Source: Bradyrhizobium sp. AZCC 2262 (GTDB taxonomy: Bacteria > Pseudomonadota > Alphaproteobacteria > Rhizobiales > Xanthobacteraceae). From it: DNA of 64,000 nucleotides. The first letter of the stretch is position 1. Each line of letters starts with the position of its first letter. The translations under genes were made by a program, and so were the position numbers. The notes beneath the pieces were generated by a model. That model was not told where the DNA came from. It saw only the letters and a list, made by a program, of their open reading frames with translations, and did not search any database. The stretch spans positions 7,254,001 to 7,318,000 of the forward strand of contig NZ_JAZHRT010000001.1 of the NCBI RefSeq assembly GCF_036924535.1, in the 5' to 3' direction. Of this stretch, positions 44,125-52,609 are shown piece after piece.

Positions 44125-45345
44125 TCAATCGGTGACAATCGGTCCGAACGCCTCCCACCGGTCGCCTGTGAAACGCATCATTCGGAACTCCTTGACCACA
44201 CGATAGTCGGTCGGGCCGGTGTTGACGGAGAGCCCCGGGAGCAGCAGATCAAGTTTCACGTTTTTCAGGCTCGTCGCTTGCGCCATGACATTCTCGCGCG
44301 AGAGATTGTCGCCGCATTGCTTCAAGACCTGCATCAGCAGCTCGGCGGCGCTATAGCCATAGACCGTGAAGATGCTTTTCCGGTCGCCTCCCGGATTATA
44401 GTCGTTCATGAAGGCGCTCCATCGCTTCATGCCTTCGTCATCACGCCAGGTCGGGTCAGCGGCCTCCTTGAACGAGCTCGCCGAGATGATGCCCTTGGCG
44501 TTCTCGATGCCCGCGGGGCTCAGGACCGCGTCGATCGAGGACGAACCGACGCCAAGGAGGTGAACGGGCTTCCAATCAAGCTCTGCCATCTTTCTGATGA
44601 CCTGGGCGGCGAATTTCGAGGCAGCCATGTTGACGAGGACGTCGACACCGGCCGCCTTGAGGCGCACGACCTGCGAATCGACGGTCGGGTCCGACACATC
44701 GTACGAAGCTTCACTGACGATGAGTTCGGCTGCCCTTGCGCCGAGCGCTTCCTTCAACCCAGTCAGATAATCCCTGCCGCTCTCATCGTTCTGATAGAGC
44801 AGGCCGATTCGGGCATTCGGATAGTTACCCAGGATGAAGCGCGCGTAAACGCGAACCTCCGTGCGCAGATTGGGAGCAAATCCCATCGTCCAGGGGAAGT
44901 TGATCGGATCCTCGAAACGCGTCGACCGCCCGGCCACGAAAAGCTGCGGGATCTTGCGATCATTGAGATATTTCTGGACCGCGATGTTCGAGGCATTACC
45001 GAGCGTCTGGAATGTGAACAACACTTCGTCGCTCTCTATGAGCTTGCGGACCTGCTCGACGGTCTTGGACGGCGTCGCCGCATCGTCGTAGGAAATCAAC
45101 GTGATCTTGCGTCCATTGACGCCGCCATGATCATTGATCATGCGGAAATAGGCTGCCTGTACCTTGCCGATCACGGAGGATGCCGAAAGCGGACCGCTAT
45201 AGGGCATCGTCTGGCCGATCTTGATCTCGGTATCACTTGCGCCTTGACCATATTGACGATCACCTGCGAGCAAAGGGGTCGTGACGAAAAGTCCGGCAGC
45301 AAGGATTGCCGCTCTGGCAGCATTCGCGCGCAAGCTCTTGCTCAT
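44125..45345 (-). CDS. Branched-chain amino acid-type ABC substrate-binding protein
   Basis: 406 residues from the ATG at 45345, with GAGGG upstream; an ATG at 45360 has no such site. The signal peptide ends around TPLLAGD. The mature part is a periplasmic leucine-binding (Peripla_BP_6) fold: IKIGQTMPYSGPLSASSVIGK, INDHGGVNGRKITLISYDDAATPSKTVEQVRKLIE, and RFEDPINFPWTMGFAPN. No ABC permease or ATPase genes are adjacent, so it is an orphan. Such proteins are abundant in Bradyrhizobium and can bind aromatic or short-chain acids; the ligand is unknown. Confidence 0.9.
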   Translation of the reverse strand: MSKSLRANAARAAILAAGLFVTTPLLAGDRQYGQGASDTEIKIGQTMPYSGPLSASSVIGKVQAAYFRMINDHGGVNGRKITLISYDDAATPSKTVEQVRKLIESDEVLFTFQTLGNASNIAVQKYLNDRKIPQLFVAGRSTRFEDPINFPWTMGFAPNLRTEVRVYARFILGNYPNARIGLLYQNDESGRDYLTGLKEALGARAAELIVSEASYDVSDPTVDSQVVRLKAAGVDVLVNMAASKFAAQVIRKMAELDWKPVHLLGVGSSSIDAVLSPAGIENAKGIISASSFKEAADPTWRDDEGMKRWSAFMNDYNPGGDRKSIFTVYGYSAAELLMQVLKQCGDNLSRENVMAQATSLKNVKLDLLLPGLSVNTGPTDYRVVKEFRMMRFTGDRWEAFGPIVTD

Positions 45346-45708
45346 CGCTGCAACCCTCATCGCTGGAGCGGAGCTCGTGGATCCGGGCGCCGTTCACGAC
45401 ATGCATGCTCCTTCGCTAGCTGAAGAGCGATCTCATCACGCAGCCCGCGAGAAAGCTGTTCGGCCGGATTGGATCAGAGCGGACAAGCGCAGTCCAAGGA
45501 GCCCTGCCCGCAGTGCGTTGGGAAATCTTCCCGATGTTCGGCAAGCCTACGATCGGCAGCAACCAGCAGTGTCGGGACAGTGTGGCGTTAGGCTTCGAAC
45601 CAGCGATTGCGAATCCTTTCGATGCATCGCGAAACCCACAATCGCGGGAGCTGCCCCACGCGAAAGGCGACCCTTACGGGTCGCCCGCGCCGATATCGCA
45701 AGAATCGG

Positions 45709-45738
45709 TGGTTGCGGGGGCTGGATTTGAACGTGCGA
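45709..45738 (-). repeat. tRNA-fMet 3'-end-like fragment
   Basis: Read on the minus strand, the piece ends with CCCCGCAACCA preceded by GTTCAAATCC-like T-arm sequence, matching the 3' end of alphaproteobacterial initiator tRNA with two mismatches. No anticodon or D-arm follows. It may be another integration footprint or chance; the match is 30 bases. Confidence 0.45.
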
Positions 45739-45769
45739 AACTTAGCGAGCCTCAGGGAGAGAAATCCGC

Positions 45770-45912
45770 GAGCGCCCCTCGCGCCGATCATCCAGCGAAC
45801 GCAATCGTACAAGATCGTGCTCTAGCGTGGAAAAGCGTAGTTTGGTGCCCAGGGAGGGAAACATACGCAACCACCGACACGAGGAACCGCTGTTTGTCCT
45901 TAGTATGGTGGC
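45770..45912. repeat. Decayed copy of the region around the tRNA-Phe 3' end, copy 2
   Basis: Bases 45770-45870 resemble 53479-53600. Shared phrases are AGAGAAATCCG, GAGCGC-CTCGCGCC, AACGCAATCGTACAA-ATCGT and TTTGGTGCCCAGGG. The match covers ~75 bases outside the tRNA plus the start of the tRNA 3' end. From 45844 it also pairs with copy 1 at 44028-44096. Confidence 0.6.
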
Positions 45913-46089
45913 GTGAGTGCTTGGCACGGTGGCGGAGGTTCCCTACATCGCGAACCCCACCATCGCGGGTCCCACCGGGCGCTTGCCGATCGACTAAACG
46001 GCCTGTGAGTCGCCACCCGCTCTCGTGCCGGAAGACGGCGTCGGCCGCACGACGCCTGCCAAAGCGGCGGGGCAGCGGTGCAAGTCGGC

Positions 46090-46347
46090 CTAACGGCCCT
46101 TCTTACGAACCAGCCGCTTGCGTCGAATGCAGGTCAACGCCGGCAGTATGATGCCCAGCGCAGCGAACACGAGAAGGAGCAGCCAATGACGAACATCTGA
46201 GGCTGTTTTCGGTCCGATCTCGGCCAGGCCATCCGGCGCGGCCAGTTGGACTACAGCGCAGGTGGCGAAGAACAGCAAGAACACAAGCGCGCTCACCAGT
46301 TTCGCTCGGGCGCTGCGGCGGCGAAGCGAAGCATCCGGACGATCCAT
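46090..46347 (-). CDS. Small two-helix membrane protein
   Basis: 85 residues from the ATG at 46347, with GGAGG five bases upstream. Two hydrophobic helices (LVSALVFLLFFATCAVVQL and WLLLLVFAALGIILPAL) are flanked by basic residues, with RRKRLVRKKGR at the C-terminus. It starts 16 bases after the porin stop and is the last gene of the NRAMP-MgtC-porin operon. Function unknown. Confidence 0.65.
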   Translation of the reverse strand: MDRPDASLRRRSARAKLVSALVFLLFFATCAVVQLAAPDGLAEIGPKTASDVRHWLLLLVFAALGIILPALTCIRRKRLVRKKGR

Positions 46348-46363
46348 AGCTGCCTCCGGAGCG

Positions 46364-48328
46364 TTAGAACTCGGCATGGGCGCGTGCCGAGAAGATCGAT
46401 ACCGGTCCCCGATCCGCGTTGTATGAGGGATTGGCGACGAACTGGTAGTCGAAGCTCAGCGTGCTCCAGGTGTTCACCTTCCACGCATAGTAGGCCTCGA
46501 CGATCTGCTCGGGACGATAATTGAGCTGTCCGTCGCCGATCAGCAGCCCCATGCCGCCGGCAGCGAGATAGTTGCGATGGGCGGCGGAAAGCCCGTTGAT
46601 GGCACCGCCGATGCCAACGGTGTCATTCGGTCGCCCCCAGAAGCTGCCCTTGATGGAAAGTCCGCCGGAAAGGCTGCGATCGATGTCGGTGAAGGACAGG
46701 ATTTCGTTCTGTCCGTCGTTCCAGCTTGCACGTGCAAACAGGCCGATGTCCGGAACGATCTGCTGCTCGAGGTTGGCGTAGAAGCCATGCTTCGGATTGA
46801 CGCGGCGAATACTCGCCATCACGGCATTGATGTCCTGCGTCGGGTCTAGAGCCGTGATTGCCAGCGCCTGATTATAGTTGCCCGTCACACCTTTCGTTCC
46901 GAAGGCCCCGAGCCGGAGCTTGCCAGGCTGGCCGAAGATGGAGTGACGCTCCTCGAACTCGGCCACCACGCCGCCGGTCTTGAACTGGAGGATGTCGCTG
47001 TTCGGCTGCGACGGCACTTCGAGCAGGCCGGCACGCACCGCCCAGTCCTTCCGGTTGAGCTCGACCACAGCCCCACGTGTATAACCAGGCAGGTCGGCGG
47101 GAAAATCGTAGGCTGCGGCCTCCCACATTGCCCAGTTCATGAAGTCCGCGCGGGGATCATGAGCGTAGGCATTGTTGTCGAAGAAGTCGCCGACGGCGAA
47201 GCGGCCGACGATGAGAGTAATGCGATCGATGTCACGCTTGCCCGAAAGCTGGTTTGGCCCGTCGGCAACCTCCTCCTGCTCGCCGCCAAGACCCCAGGTC
47301 TGCTTGATGTAGTAGCGCTGTGCGCGAATCTTCGGGAAGGGAGCGCCAGCCTTTTGCGCTTCGCCGTTCGAAAAACCGGCGAGGCCCAGCGTGCCGTTGA
47401 TGCCAAAGCCCTGCGCGAGCTCCGGGTTGAAGTAGAACTCGCCGCCTTCCCAGAGCTGCGCTCCGAGGAAGGCCGTTGTTGTCCAGGTCGCCTGCAGTTG
47501 TCCGCCGCCCGGCAGGCTGTTGGGTCCCGTGTAGGGCGCGCGTATGGAGGGATAGCCCTGCGGCAGGAATGTCATCTGTGCATGGACGTTCCACGCGTCC
47601 GAATCTGGAAGTGCGGTCTGTTTGGACGCAGGTTTCTGCGTCAGATCGCCGAAATGGTAGTTCAGTCCGATCTTGGCGAGACTGATACGAGAATCGACAT
47701 TGACGTTGCCCAGCCCAAAGCCGCTCAAGTCGTAAAGTTGACGCGAGAGATCGACGTACTCGTATTCGAGTTTTGCGCTCCAGTTGCCGCTCACGGCAAA
47801 CTCGAGACCGATGCCCGCGGTCCAGCCGGGCTGATAGTGTCCGACGCCGCTACCATCGTTGATGACCGCGTGGGTGTGACCCCAGGCGAAGCCGCCGGTG
47901 ACATAGGGCATCCATGGTCCGAAGGCGTATCCGATCCGGCCGCGGACGGTGCCGATATAGTCGAGGGTCGTGTTGAAGGCGGCGGGCGGCAGCCGCCCCA
48001 TCGCCGACTGGTCGAGGTAACTTGGGAACGTCGAATCGGCTTCGACACCGAGGACGACGTGGTTCGGTAGCTCGCGATTGTAGCCGATCTGGTAGCCGCC
48101 GATCAGCCCGATCGGACTGTGAGGAAACGCGACCCCCTGCAGGGGAAGCGGGTTGGTGTCCGGGCCGAAGCTGCCGCCTCCGTAGCCGAAATGGCCGCCG
48201 ACATAGAAGCCGGTCCAGTCGTAGACCTTCTTCGAAGCCCACACCTTCAGCGGCGGGTCGGCCGCAAGGGCTGGTGACCAATTCCAGGCGACTCCGGCGC
48301 TTATAATGAAAAGCGTTGTCTTCTTCAC
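46364..48328 (-). CDS. Outer-membrane protein: OmpA-like barrel fused to OprB-type porin
   Basis: 654 residues. A signal peptide (MKKTTLFIISAGVAWNWSPALA) leads to an Omp25/Opa-like beta-barrel at residues 35-235 (YDWTGFYVGGHFGYGGG, GGYQIGYN, IGLEFAVSGNWSAKLEYEYVDL, IGLNYHFGD). A carbohydrate-selective porin-type (OprB) barrel follows, about residues 245-654 (TTAFLGAQLWEGGEFYFNPELAQGFG, ISSIRR-like and YYAWKVNTWSTLSFDYQFVANPSY). The C-terminal residue is Phe, as in most outer-membrane barrels. It would form an outer-membrane channel. The neighbouring metal-transport genes hint at ions rather than sugars; this is inference. Confidence 0.85.
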   Translation of the reverse strand: MKKTTLFIISAGVAWNWSPALAADPPLKVWASKKVYDWTGFYVGGHFGYGGGSFGPDTNPLPLQGVAFPHSPIGLIGGYQIGYNRELPNHVVLGVEADSTFPSYLDQSAMGRLPPAAFNTTLDYIGTVRGRIGYAFGPWMPYVTGGFAWGHTHAVINDGSGVGHYQPGWTAGIGLEFAVSGNWSAKLEYEYVDLSRQLYDLSGFGLGNVNVDSRISLAKIGLNYHFGDLTQKPASKQTALPDSDAWNVHAQMTFLPQGYPSIRAPYTGPNSLPGGGQLQATWTTTAFLGAQLWEGGEFYFNPELAQGFGINGTLGLAGFSNGEAQKAGAPFPKIRAQRYYIKQTWGLGGEQEEVADGPNQLSGKRDIDRITLIVGRFAVGDFFDNNAYAHDPRADFMNWAMWEAAAYDFPADLPGYTRGAVVELNRKDWAVRAGLLEVPSQPNSDILQFKTGGVVAEFEERHSIFGQPGKLRLGAFGTKGVTGNYNQALAITALDPTQDINAVMASIRRVNPKHGFYANLEQQIVPDIGLFARASWNDGQNEILSFTDIDRSLSGGLSIKGSFWGRPNDTVGIGGAINGLSAAHRNYLAAGGMGLLIGDGQLNYRPEQIVEAYYAWKVNTWSTLSFDYQFVANPSYNADRGPVSIFSARAHAEF

Positions 48329-48382
48329 TTTAACCCCCTGATGTTCGGGATCACTTCGTGGTTCGATTGGTTTTCGATGTCG

Positions 48383-49084
48383 CTATTCCAGTATCGGCCC
48401 GACGCTCCAGCTGGCCGGCGAAACGGTCGGCTCGAGGCTCAGGCGGCCGACGATCTGTTCGAGCGTCGCGTCGTTCTTCGCGGGCGCGGTGAGTTGGGCG
48501 ATGACCTCGACGCGTGCGCCGTCGTTAAGATCGGTGCTATCCAGTCGCCGCAAGGTGAGGTGGCCGTTGCTTGTGGTGTGAAGCAGCAGGGCCCGTACGT
48601 GAGCCCCGTCCGTATTCTTGCAGACGACACGGACGCGGTATTGCAGATCCGTCTCGGTTTGGGCGATCGGCCGCTTATTGATGTAGCGGACCAGCGGCCG
48701 CAGGCCGAGATTGACGAGAACGACGAAGGCCGATGCCGCCACCGCATGGAGCGGATGACCGCTGCCGGCAAGAAGTCCAACCGCCGCCGAGCACCACAAG
48801 GTGGCGGCGGTGTTGAGCCCAGTCACGTGGAGCCCCTCGCGGAAGATGATGCCTGCACCGAGGAAGCCGATCCCCGAGACGACCTGGGCCGCCACTCTTG
48901 TGGGGCCTCCGTCATCGGGAAACAGGCTCTCGAACACCACAAAACTGGCGGCGCCGATCGCAACGAGCGTGTTTGTGCGCAAACCTGCCAGCCGTTGCCG
49001 CCACTGGCGTTCGAATCCGATGGCTGCACCAAGAAGGGTTGCGACGCCCAGGTTGATGACGGTTTGATCAATCGATGCGATCAT
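48383..49084 (-). CDS. mgtC: MgtC/SapB family protein
   Basis: 233 residues with four or five hydrophobic helices in the first 130 residues, including the family signatures GAAIGFERQWRQRLAGLRTNTLVAIGAA, GIGFLGAGIIFREGLHVTGLNTAATLWCSAA, and IGLLAGSG-like stretch VGLLAGSGHP. The C-terminal ~90 residues form the soluble ACT-like domain (YRVRVVCKNTDGAHVRALLL). MgtC proteins modulate growth in low Mg2+ and ATP synthase activity in pathogens. The start at 49084 has no strong ribosome-binding site and may be coupled to the overlapping 82-codon gene. Confidence 0.88.
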   Translation of the reverse strand: MIASIDQTVINLGVATLLGAAIGFERQWRQRLAGLRTNTLVAIGAASFVVFESLFPDDGGPTRVAAQVVSGIGFLGAGIIFREGLHVTGLNTAATLWCSAAVGLLAGSGHPLHAVAASAFVVLVNLGLRPLVRYINKRPIAQTETDLQYRVRVVCKNTDGAHVRALLLHTTSNGHLTLRRLDSTDLNDGARVEVIAQLTAPAKNDATLEQIVGRLSLEPTVSPASWSVGPILE

Positions 49085-49316
49085 TGTTGTCACACTTGCT
49101 CGTTGGTAGTTGCCTGCCCGCTCTTCGGCGCCCGAAAGCGAGCAGCACACCTGCCCGTTCCAGCGCATGGGAGGCCGACAGCACCGCCCGAAGCACGGGG
49201 CGCGGTATTGTGCGGCTCTGATAGAGAGTCGTGCCGCCGCGCAACACCAGGCTGGCTAACCTGAACGCAGCTATCGCGCCGGCGCGGCGGCATCGACCCA
49301 GGATCGTCATGGTCAT
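49068..49316 (-). CDS. Small ORF translationally coupled to the NRAMP gene
   Basis: 82 codons. Its ATG overlaps the NRAMP stop codon (ATGA, 49316-49313), and its end overlaps the mgtC start by 17 bases. The product is basic (MTMTILGRCRRAGAIAAFRL, SLVLRGGTTLYQSRTIPRPV, LSASHALERAGVLLAFGRRR) with one amphipathic region. The tight coupling argues for a real gene, but no family is recognised. Confidence 0.4.
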   Translation of the reverse strand: MTMTILGRCRRAGAIAAFRLASLVLRGGTTLYQSRTIPRPVLRAVLSASHALERAGVLLAFGRRRAGRQLPTSKCDNNDRID

Positions 49317-50992
49317 GCGCCCGCGGTCGCCAGTTGGAAGATGCGCACGAGGACGAGGCCTCCGGCCACAACGAGATAGCCGCGCAGCACGATCAGCCAG
49401 ATCCGGCTGAGGGTGCTCATTCGCGCCGGCGGGAGTGTCTCGAGCGGTGGCATCCGCCACCGGTCCGCGTCGAGCACTTCGACCTGGGCGTCGGCCGCTT
49501 CGTTGCCACCGCACCGCGGTTCGAAGGCCTTCATGCCTACCGTCACCGCCAATGCAAGTGCGCTGCCGCCGGCGAGAATTCCGACGATCCACTCCGATCC
49601 CATGTCCGGAAACAGGACGGACGAGGTCAGGATGATCGACAGCATCACCAGCACGGCGACGACGGCGCCTGTGAAGAGATTGAGTCTCCTCGAGTTCACC
49701 CATGGGCCAAGCACGGCCTTGTCGTTCGACAACAACAGGAGAAACACGGTCGCGCTCGGCAGCAATACGCCGGCAAGCGTTTGCACCGCGTTCGTGAGCA
49801 GCCCGAGCGGAGTGCCCGGCGTGAGTACCAGCAGCGCCGACAGGACGATCAAACCGAAAAGGACGCCGTAGAACCCCTTGGCGTCCCACACATCACGGTG
49901 CAGGGAGTGCTTGAAGGCAAACACGTCGCCGATGGCATAGGCCGTGGCGAGCGACACCGCGGCAGCCCCGATGATGCTGGCGTCGAGGAGCGCGAGTGCG
50001 AAGAGCGTCGCCGGCACCCTGCCCGCATATTTCTCGAGTCCCATGGCGGTGCCGAGCGCATCGGTGTAGTTGCCGAACTCAGGCTGCCCCCTGAAGATCT
50101 CGGCGCAGAACCCCATCATTGCGACCGCACCGACGATGACGAGGAGAATGCCGATGCAAAGATCCCAGCGCTCATAGCGGATGAACCGCGGCTTGATGCG
50201 CTTGTCGACGATGTAGCTCTGCTGAAAGAACAGTTGCCACGGCGCTACCGTGGTGCCCACGATCGCGACGATCAACAGCATCACTTCGCTGAGCTTGGCG
50301 TCCTGCGGCATCTTCGGCACGAAGAAGTCGGTAGCGATCTGATCGACCGGCGGATGCACCATCAGGATGACGGGCACTAGCAGCAGGCTACCGAAGACGA
50401 GAAAGATCGCGAACCGCTCGAAGCGCCGGAAGTTGCCGGTGCTTACCGCAACCATGATGATCGCGGCCGATGCGATGACGCCCCAGAACTGCGACAGACC
50501 CAGATAGCGCAACGCCAGGCTGACGCCGATGAACTCGGTGATCAGCGTCAGAGCGTTGACCAGGAACAGGTCGATGACACTGAACGCGCCCCAGAACCTG
50601 CCGAAGCGTTCGAAGATCAACCGCGCGTGTCCGACGCCGCTCACCGCGCCGAGCCGCACCACCATCTCCTGGTTCACGTAGAGAACTGGGATCAACAGCA
50701 TTAGCGTCCAGAGCAGCGTGGTGCCGTAGTTCTGACCGGCTTGAGTGTAGGTACCGAACGCGCCGGCGTCGTTGTCGCCGACCATGACGATCAGACCGGG
50801 CCCCACGATCGCCGCGAGCGTCTTCAGTCGCGCCAAGAAACGCGTTCGCGGCGCAAAGTCGTCCTCCGCGATGCTTCCGAAGGCGCCGTGGATGTCTCCG
50901 AGATGGGCCTGGTCCAAGACCGCCGTTTGGGCGGATGGCGTTTGAGCCCCGAGAACAGCGGTCTCAACATCGGTACGGTCGAGTGAAGTCAT
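49313..50992 (-). CDS. NRAMP-family divalent metal transporter with non-canonical metal site
   Basis: 559 residues: a ~55-residue soluble N-terminus, then about 11-12 membrane helices. The family core is clear (TYTQAGQNYGTTLLWTL, VNQEMVVRLGAVSGVGHARLI, ITEFIGVSLA). The helix-1 DPGN motif reads D73-N-D-A-G, and the helix-6 M-P-H motif reads A250-P-W (GTTVAPWQLFFQQS), so the metal-selective Met and the His are both absent. This variant resembles the NRAMP-related Mg2+ transporter group (NRMT) rather than Mn2+/Fe2+ carriers. It is first gene of an operon with mgtC and a porin, which fits Mg2+ import. Substrate assignment is inference. Confidence 0.88.
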   Translation of the reverse strand: MTSLDRTDVETAVLGAQTPSAQTAVLDQAHLGDIHGAFGSIAEDDFAPRTRFLARLKTLAAIVGPGLIVMVGDNDAGAFGTYTQAGQNYGTTLLWTLMLLIPVLYVNQEMVVRLGAVSGVGHARLIFERFGRFWGAFSVIDLFLVNALTLITEFIGVSLALRYLGLSQFWGVIASAAIIMVAVSTGNFRRFERFAIFLVFGSLLLVPVILMVHPPVDQIATDFFVPKMPQDAKLSEVMLLIVAIVGTTVAPWQLFFQQSYIVDKRIKPRFIRYERWDLCIGILLVIVGAVAMMGFCAEIFRGQPEFGNYTDALGTAMGLEKYAGRVPATLFALALLDASIIGAAAVSLATAYAIGDVFAFKHSLHRDVWDAKGFYGVLFGLIVLSALLVLTPGTPLGLLTNAVQTLAGVLLPSATVFLLLLSNDKAVLGPWVNSRRLNLFTGAVVAVLVMLSIILTSSVLFPDMGSEWIVGILAGGSALALAVTVGMKAFEPRCGGNEAADAQVEVLDADRWRMPPLETLPPARMSTLSRIWLIVLRGYLVVAGGLVLVRIFQLATAGA

Positions 50993-51236
50993 TGCCTGCT
51001 CCTGCTTATTTCGTTCGCTTCGTGCGTCGAGTGGTCGGAAATGAAAAAATGTTGGGCGCCAAGGCGGTCGGTTGACGAGGCTCGGTCTTCTTCACTACGG
51101 AGACGAGCGCGAGGCCGAGAGCTGCCACGTTGCGAAGCAGGCTGGTGCTTTCTCGGATGATGCCGACGACGCTTCGGATGACGGGGCGATCGCATCAACG
51201 GCGTCGGCAGAATTGCGATCGTCGCGCCGATAGGTT

Positions 51237-51734
51237 TTACGCATTCCGCTCATCGTCACCTCCCGTGCTTTTTGGTGCGGCGGGAAAGGCGTCGGGATCG
51301 CGATCCTTCGGAAGTTTCTCCGCGATCCCCAGCTTCAGGGCGCGGCTGCGCATCTCCGCCCAGACGTCATCCGGAAGGATGTCGGTGCGATACCAGAGAG
51401 CGACGAGGTTGTAGAGAAGATCGGCGCTCTCCCGCACGATGCCGCGGGCGTTGTGCCTTGCAGCCTCGAGCGCGACCTCACCCGCCTCCTCGAAGACTTT
51501 CTGCGCGACCTTGCGCGTAGAGGACGCGAGCAGTTTCGCGGTACGCGGGTGGTTCTCCGCCGTGACCTTACCGAGCGCGTGATGAAGGCAATCGATTTCG
51601 TTGGGGCCCACGGATCGGCCGGAACGCCGTTCTCTTCCGTTGAACCCGGCGCACGCGCCGGACCGCTCCGAATCCGGAACGAGCGTGGGGGCGCCCGCGC
51701 CGTGCCGCGCGCCGGTTCCTCTGCCGATAGTCAT
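51237..51734 (-). CDS. HisE/MazG-like phosphoribosyl-ATP pyrophosphatase family protein
   Basis: 165 residues from the ATG at 51734, with AGGAGAA five bases upstream. Residues 1-45 are a Gly/Arg-rich extension without recognisable fold. Residues 45-140 are an all-alpha NTP pyrophosphatase domain: KVFEEAGEVALEAARHNARG and RESADLLYNLVALW give the E-E-x2-E ... E-x2-D metal-binding pattern, typical of HisE. The rest of the histidine operon is absent here; hisD is at 57.4 kb on the other side of the tRNA. It is probably a paralog with a house-cleaning or specialised role. Confidence 0.78.
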   Translation of the reverse strand: MTIGRGTGARHGAGAPTLVPDSERSGACAGFNGRERRSGRSVGPNEIDCLHHALGKVTAENHPRTAKLLASSTRKVAQKVFEEAGEVALEAARHNARGIVRESADLLYNLVALWYRTDILPDDVWAEMRSRALKLGIAEKLPKDRDPDAFPAAPKSTGGDDERNA

Positions 51735-51933
51735 GGTTGTTCTCCTGGTTCACCTGCGGTGCCGCACGACCGGCACCGAGGCGAACAGGAGAGCAGCAGC
51801 TCTCACCGTCTCGGGTGGATCAGGTCACCGGCGTTCGCAATTTCAATGTCATGCCCCGTGGGGCTTCCCGTTGCCGCACCGGAACGGCAGGCAACGGGCC
51901 ATCTAGGTCCTTCGTCCATGATGGTCCTCTTCG

Positions 51934-52224
51934 TTAGGCCGCGTGCTGCGCCTGCCAGCCTACTGACGCCAACGGTCCGGACGGGCGCGGCTCCGCATCG
52001 TTCCACGGCGCGTCGTTGCTGGGAGCGGTCCACTGGCATTCGAGCCGACCGCCTACCTTGATCCAATGACAGACCAGCGCGGGCTTTGGACGCGCGCGCC
52101 GGGCGGCCGGGCGGCGAAATCCCGGCCGGTTGTCATTGGAATGGCTGTTGTTGAAAGCTGTAGCCCGTGCTGGCGCCTCGCGCCGGAACGGGAATGGACA
52201 TGCTGCCGCGAGCTTTTTGAACAC
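51934..52224 (-). CDS. Small basic protein of unknown function
   Basis: 96 residues from GTG at 52224, with GGAGGT five bases upstream on the minus strand. Sequence: basic, Pro/Arg-rich middle (SNDNRPGFRRPAARRARPKP), then LVCHWIKVGGRLECQW with two Cys. I have a general memory of similar small proteins in Bradyrhizobium; no function is known. Confidence 0.55.
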   Translation of the reverse strand: MFKKLAAACPFPFRREAPARATAFNNSHSNDNRPGFRRPAARRARPKPALVCHWIKVGGRLECQWTAPSNDAPWNDAEPRPSGPLASVGWQAQHAA

Positions 52225-52609
52225 CACTCACCTCCACATCCGCATCGTGCGGCAGGACGGTGAGGTTCGGCGATCAGCTCAGCAGACCACCAACGCCCAC
52301 GCGGCTCGCGCCCACGCGATCGGATCGATTTCGTTTCGAATTTCCTGGCACCACCAACCCGCCTAGTGCGGGATCGGCACTGCCGACGATGCTACTGCCC
52401 ATGGGCCTTCGCTAGAGTTGACTTCAGTATTCAGAGCCGGCGCGCAGATTCCGCGTCGACCAACGATTGGCCACTACGCTCGACGCAGTGCGCTGTCAAG
52501 CGAAATCGGAGATCCCCCCATGGGGATACGGCATATCCCCCCGGGGGGATATGATTTAGCGCTGAGGTGATGTTATATTATCCCGTGCAAGGATATAGGA
52601 GATCCATAA
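52225..52609. other. Intergenic region upstream of the CsoR-type repressor
   Basis: Holds the two G/C palindromes at 52512-52552 and the repressor's promoter and ribosome-binding site. The first ~280 bases show no supported gene. Confidence 0.5.
52512..52552. promoter_or_regulatory. Two CsoR-type G/C palindromes
   Basis: ATCCCC-CCAT-GGGGAT at 52512-52527 and the perfect 20-bp palindrome ATATCCCCCC/GGGGGGATAT at 52533-52552. They are centred 60-90 bases upstream of the repressor ATG. CsoR/RcnR proteins bind G/C-tract palindromes flanked by A/T, so these are probable operators for autoregulation. Confidence 0.8.

Larger units (their letters stand above)
45346..46089. other. Gene-free interval carrying tRNA-derived remnants
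   Basis: About 740 bases with no supported gene. It holds a tRNA-fMet 3'-end-like piece (45709-45738) and a decayed tRNA-Phe flank copy (45770-45912), described separately. Short open frames here have no ribosome-binding sites. Confidence 0.5.

Noticed and set aside
50989..51198. 69-codon Arg-rich minus-strand frame upstream of the NRAMP gene
   Set aside because: Low-complexity basic product, no ribosome-binding site, overlaps the operon start.
50993..51236. M-box (Mg2+) riboswitch or Mn2+ riboswitch upstream of the NRAMP-MgtC operon
   Set aside because: No extended conserved stems or terminator/antiterminator arrangement could be recognised; a covariance-model search would be needed.
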